NCBI GenBank assembly: GCA_046346665.1
Contig: JAXMHQ010000034.1
Span: 1 to 50,735 of the forward strand
Direction: 5' to 3'
DNA from: JAXMHQ01 sp046346665
GTDB taxonomy: Bacteria > Verrucomicrobiota > Verrucomicrobiia > Limisphaerales > JAXMHQ01
Length of the DNA: 50,735 nucleotides
The position numbers and the translations under genes were made by a program. Positions within the stretch are counted from its first letter, which is position 1. Every line of letters begins with the position of its first letter. A model generated the notes under the pieces. It ran no database searches, had not been told where the DNA came from, and was given only the letters and a program-made list of their open reading frames with translations. Shown here in pieces: positions 1 through 8,767 of the stretch.

Positions 1-1
1 C

Positions 2-1519
2 CAGCCGACCCTCGTCACGACGCTTGACGACAGCGGTCCCGGGTCGTTGCGTGAAGCGCTGGCCGACGCGGCGGTCAACGACACCATCCACTTCGCCGTC
101 TCCGGCACCATTGCGCTGACCAGCGGCGAGCTATCCGTTCCCAGCAGCGTGACCCTTCTCGGCCCCGGCGCCGGCGCGCTGACCGTCAGTGGCAACAACG
201 CCTCTCGTGTGTTTAATGTCACCGGCACCAATGTCACGATCAGCGGCCTGACGATTGCCGATGGTTTCACTGACCAAACCGGCGCGGGCGTTTACGCGGC
301 CGGCGGCCCCGGCAGCGTGCTCACCCTCAGCGGTTGCATCATCACCAACAACAATGCCAACGATTTTGGCGGCGGCCTTTACAACAGCCCCGGCGGGACG
401 ATGACTGTCAGCAATTGTGCCATCGCCGGCAACAGCACGACAAGGTCGGGCGGCGGCATTTACAATGACACCGCGACTTTGAAGGTCATCGCCAGCACCC
501 TCAGCGGCAACTCGGCAATAATGGGGGGCGATGGCGGCGGCATCCTGAACTACGCTGCGCCGGGACAAAGCGCAACGCTCACGGTCAGTGGCAGCACACT
601 CAGCGGCAATGTGGCTGGTCTGGGTGGCGGCATCGGCAACATGGGCGTCGGCGCCAACGCGACCGCGGTGGTCAGCGCCAGCACGTTCAGCAGCAATGTC
701 GGCCCCTTCGGAGGCGGCGGCATTTACAATTGGGGCCTCTTCGGCATTGCGACGGTCGAGATTGGCGACACCATCCTGAATGCCGGAATTTCGGGGGGGA
801 ACTTTTACAATGACAATGGCGTCGTCACCTCCGACGGTTACAACCTCAGCAGCGATGACGGCGGCGGCTTCCTGACCGCAACCGGCGACCGGGTCCACAC
901 CGACCCGAAGCTCGGTCCCTTGCAGGATAACGGCGGGCCGACCTGGACGCACGCCTTGCTGGCCGGGAGCCCGGCCCTTGACAACGGCAAAACCAACGCC
1001 GTTCCGGCCCTGGCGTCCGCGACGGATCAGCGCGACCTGCCGAGGCCGGTGGACAATCCCTATCTGGCCAACGCCGCTGGCGGCGACGGCAGCGACATCG
1101 GGGCCTATGAAGTCCAGGGCAGCGGCGGCTATGACATCGATACCGACGGGCTGCCTGACTTCTGGGAGCTGGCCTGGTTCGGCAACCTCAGCCAGTCCGG
1201 CACGGACGACTCCGACGGCACCGGACAGAACAACCTGTTCAAGTTTACGGCGGGGCTTGATCCCACCGACCCAACATCGGTGTTCAAGCTGCGGATCGAA
1301 GCGGTGGCCGGGCAGCCGAATCAGCGGCACCTCATCTTCTCGCCCTGGGCCGCCGGCCGCACCTACACTCCGCAATTCACGACCAACCTGGCCGTCACAG
1401 CCTTCGCTCCGTTAACCGGCTACGGCGGCCCCACAACCAACGGCACCGAAGTCACCATCACGGATCCCAACGCCGGAGTGCAACAGAAGTTTTATCGGAT
1501 GCAGATCTCCGTGCCGTAA
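2..1519 (+). CDS. Choice-of-anchor Q surface protein, 5' partial
   Basis: The frame is open to the left edge, so the true start lies outside the window; the first codons read TLVTTLDDSGPGSLREAL, the usual beginning of right-handed beta-helix repeats in secreted proteins. About 250 residues of Gly/Asn/Ser-rich repeats follow (GGGIYN, TLSGN motifs). A choice-of-anchor Q signature, NGGPTWTHALLAGSPALDNG, lies near residue 309 of the visible part. Near residue 380 a DTDGLPDFWE calcium-loop-like module begins, and the protein ends QKFYRMQISVP. Secretion and surface display are inferred from the fold; the signal peptide is not visible. The same C-terminal module recurs in the GH3 protein at 28862-33472. 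Substrate or ligand is unknown. Confidence 0.85.
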   Translation, partial: QPTLVTTLDDSGPGSLREALADAAVNDTIHFAVSGTIALTSGELSVPSSVTLLGPGAGALTVSGNNASRVFNVTGTNVTISGLTIADGFTDQTGAGVYAAGGPGSVLTLSGCIITNNNANDFGGGLYNSPGGTMTVSNCAIAGNSTTRSGGGIYNDTATLKVIASTLSGNSAIMGGDGGGILNYAAPGQSATLTVSGSTLSGNVAGLGGGIGNMGVGANATAVVSASTFSSNVGPFGGGGIYNWGLFGIATVEIGDTILNAGISGGNFYNDNGVVTSDGYNLSSDDGGGFLTATGDRVHTDPKLGPLQDNGGPTWTHALLAGSPALDNGKTNAVPALASATDQRDLPRPVDNPYLANAAGGDGSDIGAYEVQGSGGYDIDTDGLPDFWELAWFGNLSQSGTDDSDGTGQNNLFKFTAGLDPTDPTSVFKLRIEAVAGQPNQRHLIFSPWAAGRTYTPQFTTNLAVTAFAPLTGYGGPTTNGTEVTITDPNAGVQQKFYRMQISVP

Positions 1520-1724
1520 CCATCCGCCATCATCAGCCGCAGGCTGCCGGGAACGCCGTTGTCCCGGCAGCCTGCCGGCGATTCCATCAGAACCGCCAGT
1601 CCTTGCACCTCGAAAGCCCGGAGGAATCGCGGCTTTCGATTCCTTCCCGGACCGAATCATGTTAGTTTGGCGCTTCAACCATTTAACCCTTTTAACTTTC
1701 TTAACGTTTTAACTCTTTAAAGGC

Positions 1725-2129
1725 ATGAATGCTAAAACGATCACGGACGCGGCGCGCAAAACGTTGGACGGAACGATGTCGTTCCCCGAAGTGGTGGGCC
1801 AGCTGCTCGCGGCCGGGGTGGAATATTACCACGTGGACTACGTGGGGAAACGCAAGACGTTCTACAGCGCCGAAGGCGAGGTGGTCGTCACCCCGCTCGA
1901 CTTCGAAGGATTGCCCTTGGTCGCACCGGAGTTCGATGTCGCCGCGCTCCGGGCCGACATCCTCGACAGCCAGCGCAACGGCCAGAAGTATCGCGATTTC
2001 ACGCGGCGCGCGATGGAAGCCGGGACGCAAGGCTATTTCGCATTTCTGCGCGGCAAACGGGTGACGTATTTCGGCCGCCAGGGCGATCAGCACACCGAAT
2101 GGTTCCCCGGTGCGGAACCGGGAAGGTAG
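1725..2129 (+). CDS. DUF1398 family protein
   Basis: 134 residues, close to the usual length of DUF1398 (E. coli YbcV-like) proteins. Family-like segments are FPEVVGQLLAAGVEYYHVD near the N-terminus and the C-terminal part with GYFAFLRGKRVTYFGRQG. It is predicted soluble, with no signal peptide or membrane segment. Family function is not established; some members are labelled phage envelope protein without experimental support. The ATG lies in an AT-rich stretch (TTAAAGGC just upstream) and there is no strong ribosome site. The gene stands alone between repeat-bearing spacers. Identity rests on recalled family resemblance; I could not align it. Confidence 0.75.
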   Translation: MNAKTITDAARKTLDGTMSFPEVVGQLLAAGVEYYHVDYVGKRKTFYSAEGEVVVTPLDFEGLPLVAPEFDVAALRADILDSQRNGQKYRDFTRRAMEAGTQGYFAFLRGKRVTYFGRQGDQHTEWFPGAEPGR

Positions 2130-2741
2130 AATCCAGATTGGCTCGCGCGAAGGACGCGATGGAGGCGAAGGAGGGACGTTCTGAATTGTTCTATGTGTTC
2201 TTTTGCGGCGAATAAAAATCCAGAATTCAGGATTCAGGAGCTTGACCCGCCTTCGCCCAGGCTGCGGCGGGCCGGCGCGAATTGACACGAATTATCACGA
2301 ATTCCCTCCCGCAGAACTCCCCGAGTCAGGCTTGGCAACGGCCGTTGCCGTTTTAACCCATTTAGCTTTTTAACAGTTTAACACCAGCAGTTCGAACAGG
2401 AGGTAATAGAGATAAAGGAGAAAGCAACTCCTGGACTCCCAAGCTACGTAGGAGTCGAGGTAACGAGACTCTGACATTCACTACCAACAGCAAGGCTCTT
2501 CTAACCACGGAACACACGGAACACACGAAACCGTACACGGATGCCCCGGGAGGGACGCCGTCCCGGCGTCCCCAACAAAAGACCTTTTCACAGGTGGCAA
2601 CGGAGAGAACAGAGAGAATCCTAATACTCCCAAGCTGTCGGTCCCGCCGTTTTAACGATTGACAGCGCTCGAGCATGAGCGTCCTATAGCATTCATTCAC
2701 AACGCCCCGGCACCCGGATGCCGGATTACTGATTTTTGCTT
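2130..2741. repeat. Gene-free spacer with one copy of the ~200-bp dispersed repeat
   Basis: No convincing gene. From about 2210 there is an inverted form of the CAGAATTCAGGATTCAGGAG filler seen elsewhere. An AT-rich TTTAACCCATTTAGCTTTTT motif at about 2352 recurs near 4300. From 2448 to about 2640 there is one diverged copy of the unit forming the arrays at 3749 and 8768: it opens GTAGGAGTCGAGG, contains the hairpin GGGACGCCG-TCC-CGGCGTCCC, and ends in an AACGGAGAGAACAG tract. The final 100 bases hold the upstream region of the next gene. Confidence 0.8.
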
Positions 2742-3752
2742 ATGAATATTCTGAATGCACTACTTGCGGCTTTCTTAATCACGGGTTCCGCCCTTGCGCA
2801 GGAATTGACCTGGGCCCAGTTGGTGCAGCGGCCGGATCTTTGGCCGTCGGAGTGCACCCTTAAAAAAGGAATGCAATTTCAAAGTGGCAAATCCGTGCGC
2901 GCCGGACAGAAAGTGAACGTCCTGGAAATTCATCCCGCCGAGCTGGTCGTCGGGACGACGGAAGGCCGGCTGAGCTTCGCCGTCAGACCGGACGATACCG
3001 ATGCGCTGGCGACCGCGAATGCGGCCTACGCCAAAATGACGCCGAACCAGCGCAATCTGACCTACGCCACGCTGCTCAAGCGGCCGGATCTGTGGCCCTG
3101 GCAATTAAAACTGACCCAGGCGTTCGATGTGGGCCGGCGCCGGTGGAACAAGGGCGACGTGGTGTACCTGATGGCCGTGGAAAAGGGTGAGCTGATCGTA
3201 TGCCCCGCCACGTTCGATGTGCACACGGAAATCAAGCCCGACGAGAGCGACATCCTGATTTATGCGCGCCGCTATGCCGATGTGCCGGGCGGGGCGCCGG
3301 GCCGTCTCGCCGAGGAACTCCAGGGAAAACTCGTCAATGCGGCGTCGGGCCAGCCGGCGCCGCTGGATACCAATGCCCCGCCCCGTTATTACGTCATCTA
3401 TCACGGGGCGCGGTGGTGTCCGTACACGCAGAAATTCACGCCCGAATTGCTGAAGCTGTACAAGGAAATGAAGCCAAAGCATCCGGAATTCGAGGTCATT
3501 TATGTTCCCGCCGAAAAGTCCGCCGCCGAACTGCAGCAATATGCGAAGGAGATGGATTTTCCCTGGCCTGCGGTGAGTTATCAGCGGAAAAACGAGTCGG
3601 CCGTCCTGGGGTGGATCCTGGGACGCAGTTCCACGCCCGAACTCGGGGTGCTGGACCGTTACGGGAATGTGGTGATCGACAGCGCAAAAGTCGACCGCGA
3701 CACCGCCCTCAAACAACTCGCCGCCCTGTGGAACAATCCGCCAGACAAGTAG
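2742..3752 (+). CDS. Secreted thioredoxin-fold protein with CPYT active site
   Basis: 336 residues. The ATG at 2742 is chosen because a good signal peptide follows directly (MNILNALLAAFLITGSALAQ). Residues 20-190 hold two similar segments containing RPDLWP (LVQRPDLWP, LKRPDLWP), so this half appears duplicated. Residues about 210-330 look like a nucleoredoxin/TlpA-type thioredoxin domain: YHGARWCPYTQKFTPEL, then FEVIYVPAEKS and FPWPAVSY. The active site is W225-C226-P-Y-T229, where the resolving cysteine of the usual WCxxC is replaced by threonine. By analogy it would act outside the cytoplasm as a monothiol reductase or a thiol-binding protein (inference). Its TAG stop overlaps the first bases of the downstream repeat array. 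Confidence 0.75.
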   Translation: MNILNALLAAFLITGSALAQELTWAQLVQRPDLWPSECTLKKGMQFQSGKSVRAGQKVNVLEIHPAELVVGTTEGRLSFAVRPDDTDALATANAAYAKMTPNQRNLTYATLLKRPDLWPWQLKLTQAFDVGRRRWNKGDVVYLMAVEKGELIVCPATFDVHTEIKPDESDILIYARRYADVPGGAPGRLAEELQGKLVNAASGQPAPLDTNAPPRYYVIYHGARWCPYTQKFTPELLKLYKEMKPKHPEFEVIYVPAEKSAAELQQYAKEMDFPWPAVSYQRKNESAVLGWILGRSSTPELGVLDRYGNVVIDSAKVDRDTALKQLAALWNNPPDK

Positions 3753-4405
3753 GAGTCGAGGTAAGGAGACTCTGACATCCACTATCAACAGCGAGGGACT
3801 TTTAACCACGGAACACACGGAAGTACACGAAACCAGACACGGATGCCCCGGGAGGGACGCCGTCCCGGCGTCCCCAACAAAAGACCTTTTTACAGGAGGA
3901 AACGGAGAAAACAGAGAGAACTCTCAAACTCCCAAACTCCCAAACTCCGTAGGAGTCGAGGTAACGAGACTCTGACGTCTACTATCGAACAGCGAGGCAC
4001 TTTTAACCACGGAACACACGGAAGTACACGAAACCAGACACGGATGCCCGGGAGGGACGCCGTCCCGGCGTCCCCAACAAAAGACCTTTTTACAGGAGGA
4101 AACGGAGAGAACAGAGAAAACTCTCAAACTCCCAAACTCCCAAACTCCGTAGGAGTCGAGGTAACGAGACTCTGACGTCCACTATCGAACAGCGAGGCAC
4201 TTTTCACCACGAAACAACCACCTTCGCCCAAAGGCTACGGTGGTCAGGCACGAAAGTGGATGCGTACTCGGCTCAGGGGCGGCGACGGCCCGTCGCCGTT
4301 TTAACCCATTTAACTTTTTAACGGTTTAACACCGGCGGTTCGAACAGGAGCCAACGAATAGGACGGAGATTAACGTTCGGCAAAGCCAGGTCGAAAACCG
4401 CCGCT
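3749..4405. repeat. Tandem array of ~200-bp units, 2.3 copies
   Basis: Units begin GTAGGAGTCGAGGTAACGAG at 3749, 3949 and 4149, an exact 200-bp spacing; the third is truncated at about 4210. Each unit holds an arm pair GAGTC...GACTC, an ACCACGGAACACACGG segment, a perfect 9-bp hairpin (GGGACGCCG/CGGCGTCCC, 3-nt loop), AACAAAAGACC, then a short CAAACTCC microsatellite. After 4210 the sequence shifts into other modules (a CCTTCGCCCAAAGGCTACG piece, and a TTTTAACCCATTTAACTTTT motif near 4300 shared with position 2352). No coding function is supported: open frames through the units simply reflect the repeat. Confidence 0.9.
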
Positions 4406-6592
4406 TCATTTGCCCGAAGGGCGGACGGCAAACCGGATGTCGGCCGGGGTTTCCGTGGAACGATTCAACCAGATCACCAGGTTGGTGCCGGTCGGCGTGA
4501 CCCGAAAGCCCTGGCGGAAATCTTCCCGGGCAAGCTCCCGGCCATTCCAGGTCGCCGCTATTTCGCCGGGTGCATTCCAGTTTTCGACGACGAACGCCGG
4601 ATGGACCAGCGGCGAGGCCGGACTGGCCTTGACCTGGAGTTCCAGTTGCGCCGGCGCCCGGGTGTCCAGCCGCGCAAACCGGTAGGCCCTTTCCCCGAGT
4701 TGATAGCCTTCGGATCGATAGCCCGCCGACGTGACCGTCGCCGTCGGCGGTTGACGCCACGAACGCGCCAGCGAAGCCAGCGCGGCTGCGGAGCCGTCGG
4801 TCATGCCCGCCAGGGCAAATCGAGTGAGGGAATTTTCCGTGATGACCACCGCGTTGGTATGAACCGAGCCGTAACCCCAGCCTTGTGTCAGGCACGAACT
4901 CTTCGGACGGCCGTTCTCCACGAACGTGATGGAGCCGTCGGAATCGATCAATTGCGCCGCCGGCCAATGATGCCAGCACGGCAGGAACCACGGCCACGGT
5001 TCGGGATTCGTCCAGGGGCCACCGAACGCCTCGTCCGGCGGCGCGATCATAAACGGCTTCCATTTCGTCCGGAAATTATGCCGCTGAATCACCGCCGGGC
5101 CTTTGAAGGTCGCATCCTTCGGGCCGTGATTCCCCTCGCCCATGGTCATGACGGTTTCCTGTCCGTCGAGGTTCGCCACGGTGAGCGGCTCTTCCTCATA
5201 AACATCCCACGGCATGAGGCCAGGTTGAATGACGGAATTATCCTGCGCATAGGAATGGTTCGACACCGGCGTCGAACTCCAGAGCGTGGTGCGCCGCGCG
5301 TAAACCGCGTCGGGATAAACGGTGTAATAATCATCCACCCAGTCGGACCAGCCGGTGTTGGTGTCGGTGTTGATATAATTGCCGTTGTAGGAAACCAGGG
5401 CGTGCCGCCAGTGCAAGACCACGCACGCCGGAGAATTTTCGATGATGCGCCAGGAGGAATGCTCGCTCCGGCGATCCATCATCGCCTCGTGGCAGCCGTC
5501 CTTGTCCCACGTTTCAAACGCCTCGAACTGCTGGCCGATGTTGCCGCCATCGGGATAAAAAACGGGATACATCGTGCCGTTCCAACATACCAGCGTGCAG
5601 GGATTGTCCGCGAACCGGACGAACACATCCTGGTCCTCGCCAAACCGGCGCGTGCGATCCCAGTCCTCGTCATAAGCGAACCGCGTGTAAAACGCCCCGA
5701 AAGCGCCGGGCTGATCCTGCGCCGTCGGCATGCGGCGGAATTGCAGCGGCTGCGGCGTCGCGGGATGGACGCCCTGAAACTCCTCCTTCACTTCCGCCGA
5801 TGACAGCGCGCGATCATACATTTTGATTTCATCCAGCAAACCGTCAAAGGAACAAAAATGCGGCGCATTGTTTGCCGGCCGGGCCAGGAACAGCGGCAGC
5901 ACGGGCTCCTGTGTGCGGCCGATCACCAGTTTTTCGCCCGATGCCGGAAGGAAACCGCCGCCGGCATTGGTTTCTCCCGCCGGCTCGCCGTTCAAATAAA
6001 GCCGCAGCGTGCCGTTGGTCGAAACTGTTCCCGCCACGTGCGTCCATTTCAACAGCGGGATGGAAGGATCCGGCCGGGCATTGCCGAAGTGCGCCGTGTT
6101 GGCCTGGTCGCCGCCTTCACCGGCGAACCGCAATCCTTCGTGCAATCCCGGCAGCGCGGTGCGGCTTTCGCAGCAGACCCACTTGCCGCCGACCGCCGCC
6201 TGCAGTTGGAGTTGCCCCTGATAATTGATCCCGAAATAAAAACCGCTCGCGGCGTCCCGCTGGGTCATGATCGGGCAGTAATTCCAGGGGAACGTGCGCG
6301 GCGCAATCCAGGCCTCGACGGTGAATCCGCCGTTGGTGAACGCGGGAACGCCGGAGGCCGGGCGTTCGATGACCGTGGCGAATTCGTCCGAGCGCAAAGC
6401 CCTGCCCCGAACGCCCTCGGCCCAGCCGTGATGCCCGGTGAGGGCATCCAGTCGGCCGGAAACCTGGTCGCGCGCCGTTTCATTGTCAAACGTCCACCAC
6501 GCGACGGGCGCCAGGTTCGCCGCGTTCACAGCCACGGCGCTGAAAAGCAAGACCGGGATCAACTGCCAACCGCGTAACCGGGGATGTTTCAT
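4406..6592 (-). CDS. Secreted LamG-domain protein
   Basis: 728 residues from the ATG at 6592, chosen over an upstream in-frame start because a signal peptide follows (LRGWQLIPVLLFSAVAVNAA). Residues about 25-240 form a LamG/concanavalin-like sandwich: LAPVAWWTFDNETARDQV, GGFTVEAWIAPR, WTHVAGTVSTNGTLRLYLNG, FDGLLDEIKMYDRALSSAEV. The remaining ~480 residues are rich in Trp, Tyr and Asp (DQDVFVRFADNPCTLVCWNG, NYINTDTNTGWSDWVDDYYT) and are not a fold I can name with confidence; a carbohydrate-active role is plausible by context only. It stands alone between repeat regions, facing left. Confidence 0.8.
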   Translation of the reverse strand: MKHPRLRGWQLIPVLLFSAVAVNAANLAPVAWWTFDNETARDQVSGRLDALTGHHGWAEGVRGRALRSDEFATVIERPASGVPAFTNGGFTVEAWIAPRTFPWNYCPIMTQRDAASGFYFGINYQGQLQLQAAVGGKWVCCESRTALPGLHEGLRFAGEGGDQANTAHFGNARPDPSIPLLKWTHVAGTVSTNGTLRLYLNGEPAGETNAGGGFLPASGEKLVIGRTQEPVLPLFLARPANNAPHFCSFDGLLDEIKMYDRALSSAEVKEEFQGVHPATPQPLQFRRMPTAQDQPGAFGAFYTRFAYDEDWDRTRRFGEDQDVFVRFADNPCTLVCWNGTMYPVFYPDGGNIGQQFEAFETWDKDGCHEAMMDRRSEHSSWRIIENSPACVVLHWRHALVSYNGNYINTDTNTGWSDWVDDYYTVYPDAVYARRTTLWSSTPVSNHSYAQDNSVIQPGLMPWDVYEEEPLTVANLDGQETVMTMGEGNHGPKDATFKGPAVIQRHNFRTKWKPFMIAPPDEAFGGPWTNPEPWPWFLPCWHHWPAAQLIDSDGSITFVENGRPKSSCLTQGWGYGSVHTNAVVITENSLTRFALAGMTDGSAAALASLARSWRQPPTATVTSAGYRSEGYQLGERAYRFARLDTRAPAQLELQVKASPASPLVHPAFVVENWNAPGEIAATWNGRELAREDFRQGFRVTPTGTNLVIWLNRSTETPADIRFAVRPSGK

Positions 6593-7139
6593 GGTTCTAT
6601 CAGGTTCAAAAGTATTGGCCGGAGTTCCTGGAACAATCTCCAGCACTCCGACGCTGCCGTCGCGCGCCGGCACGGCTTCCGCAGCCTGCACGACGCGGTG
6701 GTGGAACGGGCCAGGATCGGACACGGGCACAGAGAATACCCTGCCGGCGCTTTTCATGTCCAGCCGCGGCGGAATTTGGGGTGCGCTTTGAAGTGAGGGT
6801 CAGACAGTCGGGAGGGACGAGCTACTGCGATTCCCATCCTGATCTTTATTCTTTTGTTGGGGAACTCGCAGTAGCTCGTCCCTCCCGTGGACGGGGCGCG
6901 GACGGCGCAGCGCGCCGTCCCTGCCAGCAAATCCGATGCGGCAGCGCAATTCACCGGAGCTGGATTCGATGAGGTCACACTGTTCCATCAATCCATCCGG
7001 ATAACCGCATCTCCAATTATTTCACGCTTCAATGCAATTATTAGTTGCGTGACGACTAACCTGTGTTATACGTCTATGCACGTTCGATGACTGCTTGCTT
7101 ACATAGATCAACCATGAGTTGGCCGACGATGCCGGTCCC
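6593..7139. other. Gene-free spacer
   Basis: I find no gene with coding character here. It contains the 22-bp inverted repeat listed separately and a GC hairpin GGACGGCGCAGCGCGCCGTCC near 6900. A relatively AT-rich stretch around 7010-7090 (ACCTGTGTTATACGTC) could carry the promoter of the structured RNA that follows, but I cannot define -35 and -10 boxes. Confidence 0.5.
6809..6887. repeat. Perfect 22-bp inverted repeat
   Basis: The arms 6809-6830 and 6866-6887 are exact reverse complements (CGGGAGGGACGAGCTACTGC plus two more bases) separated by 35 bases. No T-run follows, so it is not a typical intrinsic terminator. It is more likely a small MITE- or REP-like palindrome. Confidence 0.8.
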
Positions 7140-7297
7140 GATGATTATTGGGACGCGTCGCAGCTCGTACAACCCGGGTTATGCGTCCCTGGCGCCGGTT
7201 GGACATAAATCCGCGCGTAAGGGGCCCGTGTAAGCAGGTAATTCGAAATAGATTTCATCCACCCTGCTTACTGAAAGGTAAGCGGGGTTTTTGTTTT
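7140..7297 (+). promoter_or_regulatory. Attenuator-like structured leader
   Basis: Three segments can pair in two exclusive ways. GTAAGCAGG (7230-7238) is fully complementary to CCTGCTTAC (7263-7271). That middle segment is also the left arm of the terminator whose right arm is GTAAGCGGGG (7278-7287). A further stem GGGACGC/GCGTCCC closes near 7150-7190 around AACCCGGGTT. This is the architecture of an antiterminator/terminator switch. I match it to no known riboswitch class, and there is no obvious target gene directly downstream, so it may be a decayed leader or a small RNA. Confidence 0.45.
7262..7297 (+). terminator. Rho-independent terminator
   Basis: Stem CCCTGCTTAC / GTAAGCGGGG (10 bp including one G-T pair), loop TGAAAG, followed by TTTTTGTTTT. 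Orientation is for transcripts reading to the right. Confidence 0.75.
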
Positions 7298-7610
7298 CCC
7301 TGCGGTCCCGTGAGGATGAATCAACAGCGATGAACAACGGACAATCTGTGAACATGATCGATACGGCATCCAGGTGATGTCTTTTGGCGACAATTGGAAT
7401 TTGGCGAGGACGAGCCATGGCTGGTCACCGGCGAGGTGTGCCCATGAACGATCCGTCGCAGCGCCGGCCAAAACGAAACGACTTTTACATAGCAAGGGCT
7501 TGTCAGGAGGTGTGCCCATAAACACCGAAAGAACCGCCGTGAAACCGCGGGTTGGTATCTCACCGAGATAGCAAGAGGTGCATGCTCTATCTTCAGATGA
7601 AATGACTTAG
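7298..7610. other. Gene-free spacer
   Basis: Several short open frames exist in both directions but none has a ribosome site, recognisable domain or convincing composition. Nothing else supported. Confidence 0.4.
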
Positions 7611-7801
7611 CCGGAACGATTCAGTTGAAAAGGTTCTTAACCACGGATAAACACGGATGGACACGGATAACAAACTTCCGAGCTCGGAGAATCTAACCCA
7701 GACTAAACGGTAAATTGAAAGCACCCCCGGAAAACTGGCTTTCACCATTTTGTATCCGTGTGAATCCGTGTTCATCCGTGGTTTAAACTGAATCCTTCCG
7801 G
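7611..7801. repeat. Palindromic ~190-bp element, copy A
   Basis: Left end CCGGAACGATTCAGTTGAAA, then ACCACGGATAAACACGGATG; right end ATCCGTGTTCATCCGTGG and CTGAATCCTTCCGG. The two ends are inverted copies of each other and the core (GAAAGCACCCCCGGAAAACT) is shared with copies at 10255-10440 and 28638-28835. No transposase frame is present, so it behaves like a MITE. Confidence 0.85.
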
Positions 7802-7840
7802 CTTGGCCGCCTCTATGCAGTTCAAACAAAACTCAAACTC

Positions 7841-7964
7841 ACGCAGAGACGCAGAGGACGCGGAGGGCCGCAGAGAATTGAGTTAGGCAACTCGCTCATG
7901 ATTCGGTGACCCGGAAAAAGCCGCCAGCTCTCTGCGAATTTCTGCGTCCTCTGCGCCTCTGCGT
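7841..7964. repeat. Inverted GCAGAG-rich palindrome
   Basis: Left arm ACGCAGAGACGCAGAGGACG at 7841 and right arm GCGTCCTCTGCGCCTCTGCG ending near 7963 are near-perfect inverted copies around a ~70-base centre. Similar CGCAGAGG elements are common interspersed repeats in several bacterial phyla. No gene lies inside. Confidence 0.75.
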
Positions 7965-8083
7965 TTATCCCCTCGGATTTCTACTGCATAGAGACGGGTA
8001 AGGCCCGTTAAGCAAACACCCTGGCGGATGTCGTGTCTTTTGCCGCTATCACATTTCTTAACCCCCGAACGAAAGGACAAACC

Positions 8084-8245
8084 ATGAAACCCGTGATCCG
8101 TTACCGCAGCCAGTTGCTCCTCCGCAGGAGCTACAAGCCCGACCGCACCCTCCGAATCCGCCCCGCCAAACTCGAGATCGAGTTTCGCCCGGTCCGATTC
8201 GGAGTGAAACCCGAGATCAAAGTCCGGAAACCCGATTCCTCCTGA
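8084..8245 (+). CDS. Small basic hypothetical protein
   Basis: 53 residues from ATG 8084, preceded by GAAAGGACAAACC, a good ribosome site (AAAGGA, 7-nt spacer). The peptide is strongly basic and rich in Arg and Lys (MKPVIRYRSQLLLRRSYKPD...KVRKPDSS), with a predicted beta-like alternating middle and no membrane segment. No family recognised. A strong terminator (8363-8401) lies 120 bases downstream, consistent with a short transcription unit. It could bind nucleic acid, but charge is the only hint. A chance frame cannot be excluded. Confidence 0.45.
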   Translation: MKPVIRYRSQLLLRRSYKPDRTLRIRPAKLEIEFRPVRFGVKPEIKVRKPDSS

Positions 8246-8362
8246 ATCCGGGTTCGCCACGATGGATGCGCCCTGACTCCGCACCCGATGCCGCCGCGTC
8301 TTTAAAAGCCGGCGGCAGAAGCGGACACGGCGCGTCCCGTGGCCTGGACGGATGATCCCCTC

Positions 8363-8401
8363 AGTCGAGAGGTGTTGAGCGCCTCTCGACTTTTTCTTTT
8401 T
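8363..8401 (+). terminator. Strong rho-independent terminator
   Basis: Perfect 10-bp stem AGTCGAGAGG / CCTCTCGACT with a 9-nt loop, followed at once by TTTTTCTTTTT. It ends a rightward transcript, most simply that of the small ORF at 8084-8245. Confidence 0.85.
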
Positions 8402-8509
8402 GACGCCGCGGGTTCGAATCCGGGCCCCGGCGCCCGCCCGAAAACCGCCCCATCCGCGAGCGCCGAACCGCCCGCCAACCCACATGCAAACCACAGAAAG
8501 ACCCGACCC

Positions 8510-8683
8510 ATGAAAGATCCCGCAATCAATCCACCGCCGCCATCCGGATCCGGCCGCCCACGATCCGGCTGGAAGCGGCGCACCAGAATTATACTGCGTC
8601 TTGCGGCCCGGAGACTCCTCCGGGTCGACCTCGTCAAACCCGATCCCAATCCGAAATCGAATCCCATCCGCTGGGTGGTGTGA
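8510..8683 (+). CDS. Second small basic hypothetical protein
   Basis: 57 residues from ATG 8510, with AGAAAG about 10 bases upstream as a weak ribosome site. It begins with a Pro/Gly-rich segment (INPPPPSGSGRPRSGW), then a basic amphipathic stretch (KRRTRIILRLAARRLLRVDL). No family recognised. It resembles the 8084 ORF only in length and charge. Between the two lies the terminator and a GC-rich segment, so they are probably separately expressed if real. Confidence 0.35.
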   Translation: MKDPAINPPPPSGSGRPRSGWKRRTRIILRLAARRLLRVDLVKPDPNPKSNPIRWVV

Positions 8684-8767
8684 TCACTGGAGCATTTCGA
8701 ATCCCGTTGGCTGGTCCGTTCAGGCACTTTACAAAACCGCGGATGCCCATGACTTTTCCCGGATCTT

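Noticed and set aside
131..1375. Long open frame on the minus strand opposite the anchor Q gene
   Set aside because: It mirrors the GC-rich beta-helix gene. The plus frame has domain signatures, the minus product is Arg/Ala/Val-rich without any.
1725..2129. Prophage remnant suggested by the phage envelope label of DUF1398
   Set aside because: No other phage-type gene is nearby and the family label is not experimentally supported.
4601..5803. Long plus-strand open frame opposite the LamG gene
   Set aside because: Arg-rich product with no recognisable domain; the minus frame has a signal peptide and LamG motifs.
8388..8435. tRNA-like T arm (GGGTTCGAATCC) after the terminator
   Set aside because: The T-stem has mismatches and no acceptor, D or anticodon arms can be found around it. 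Not a tRNA or tmRNA.
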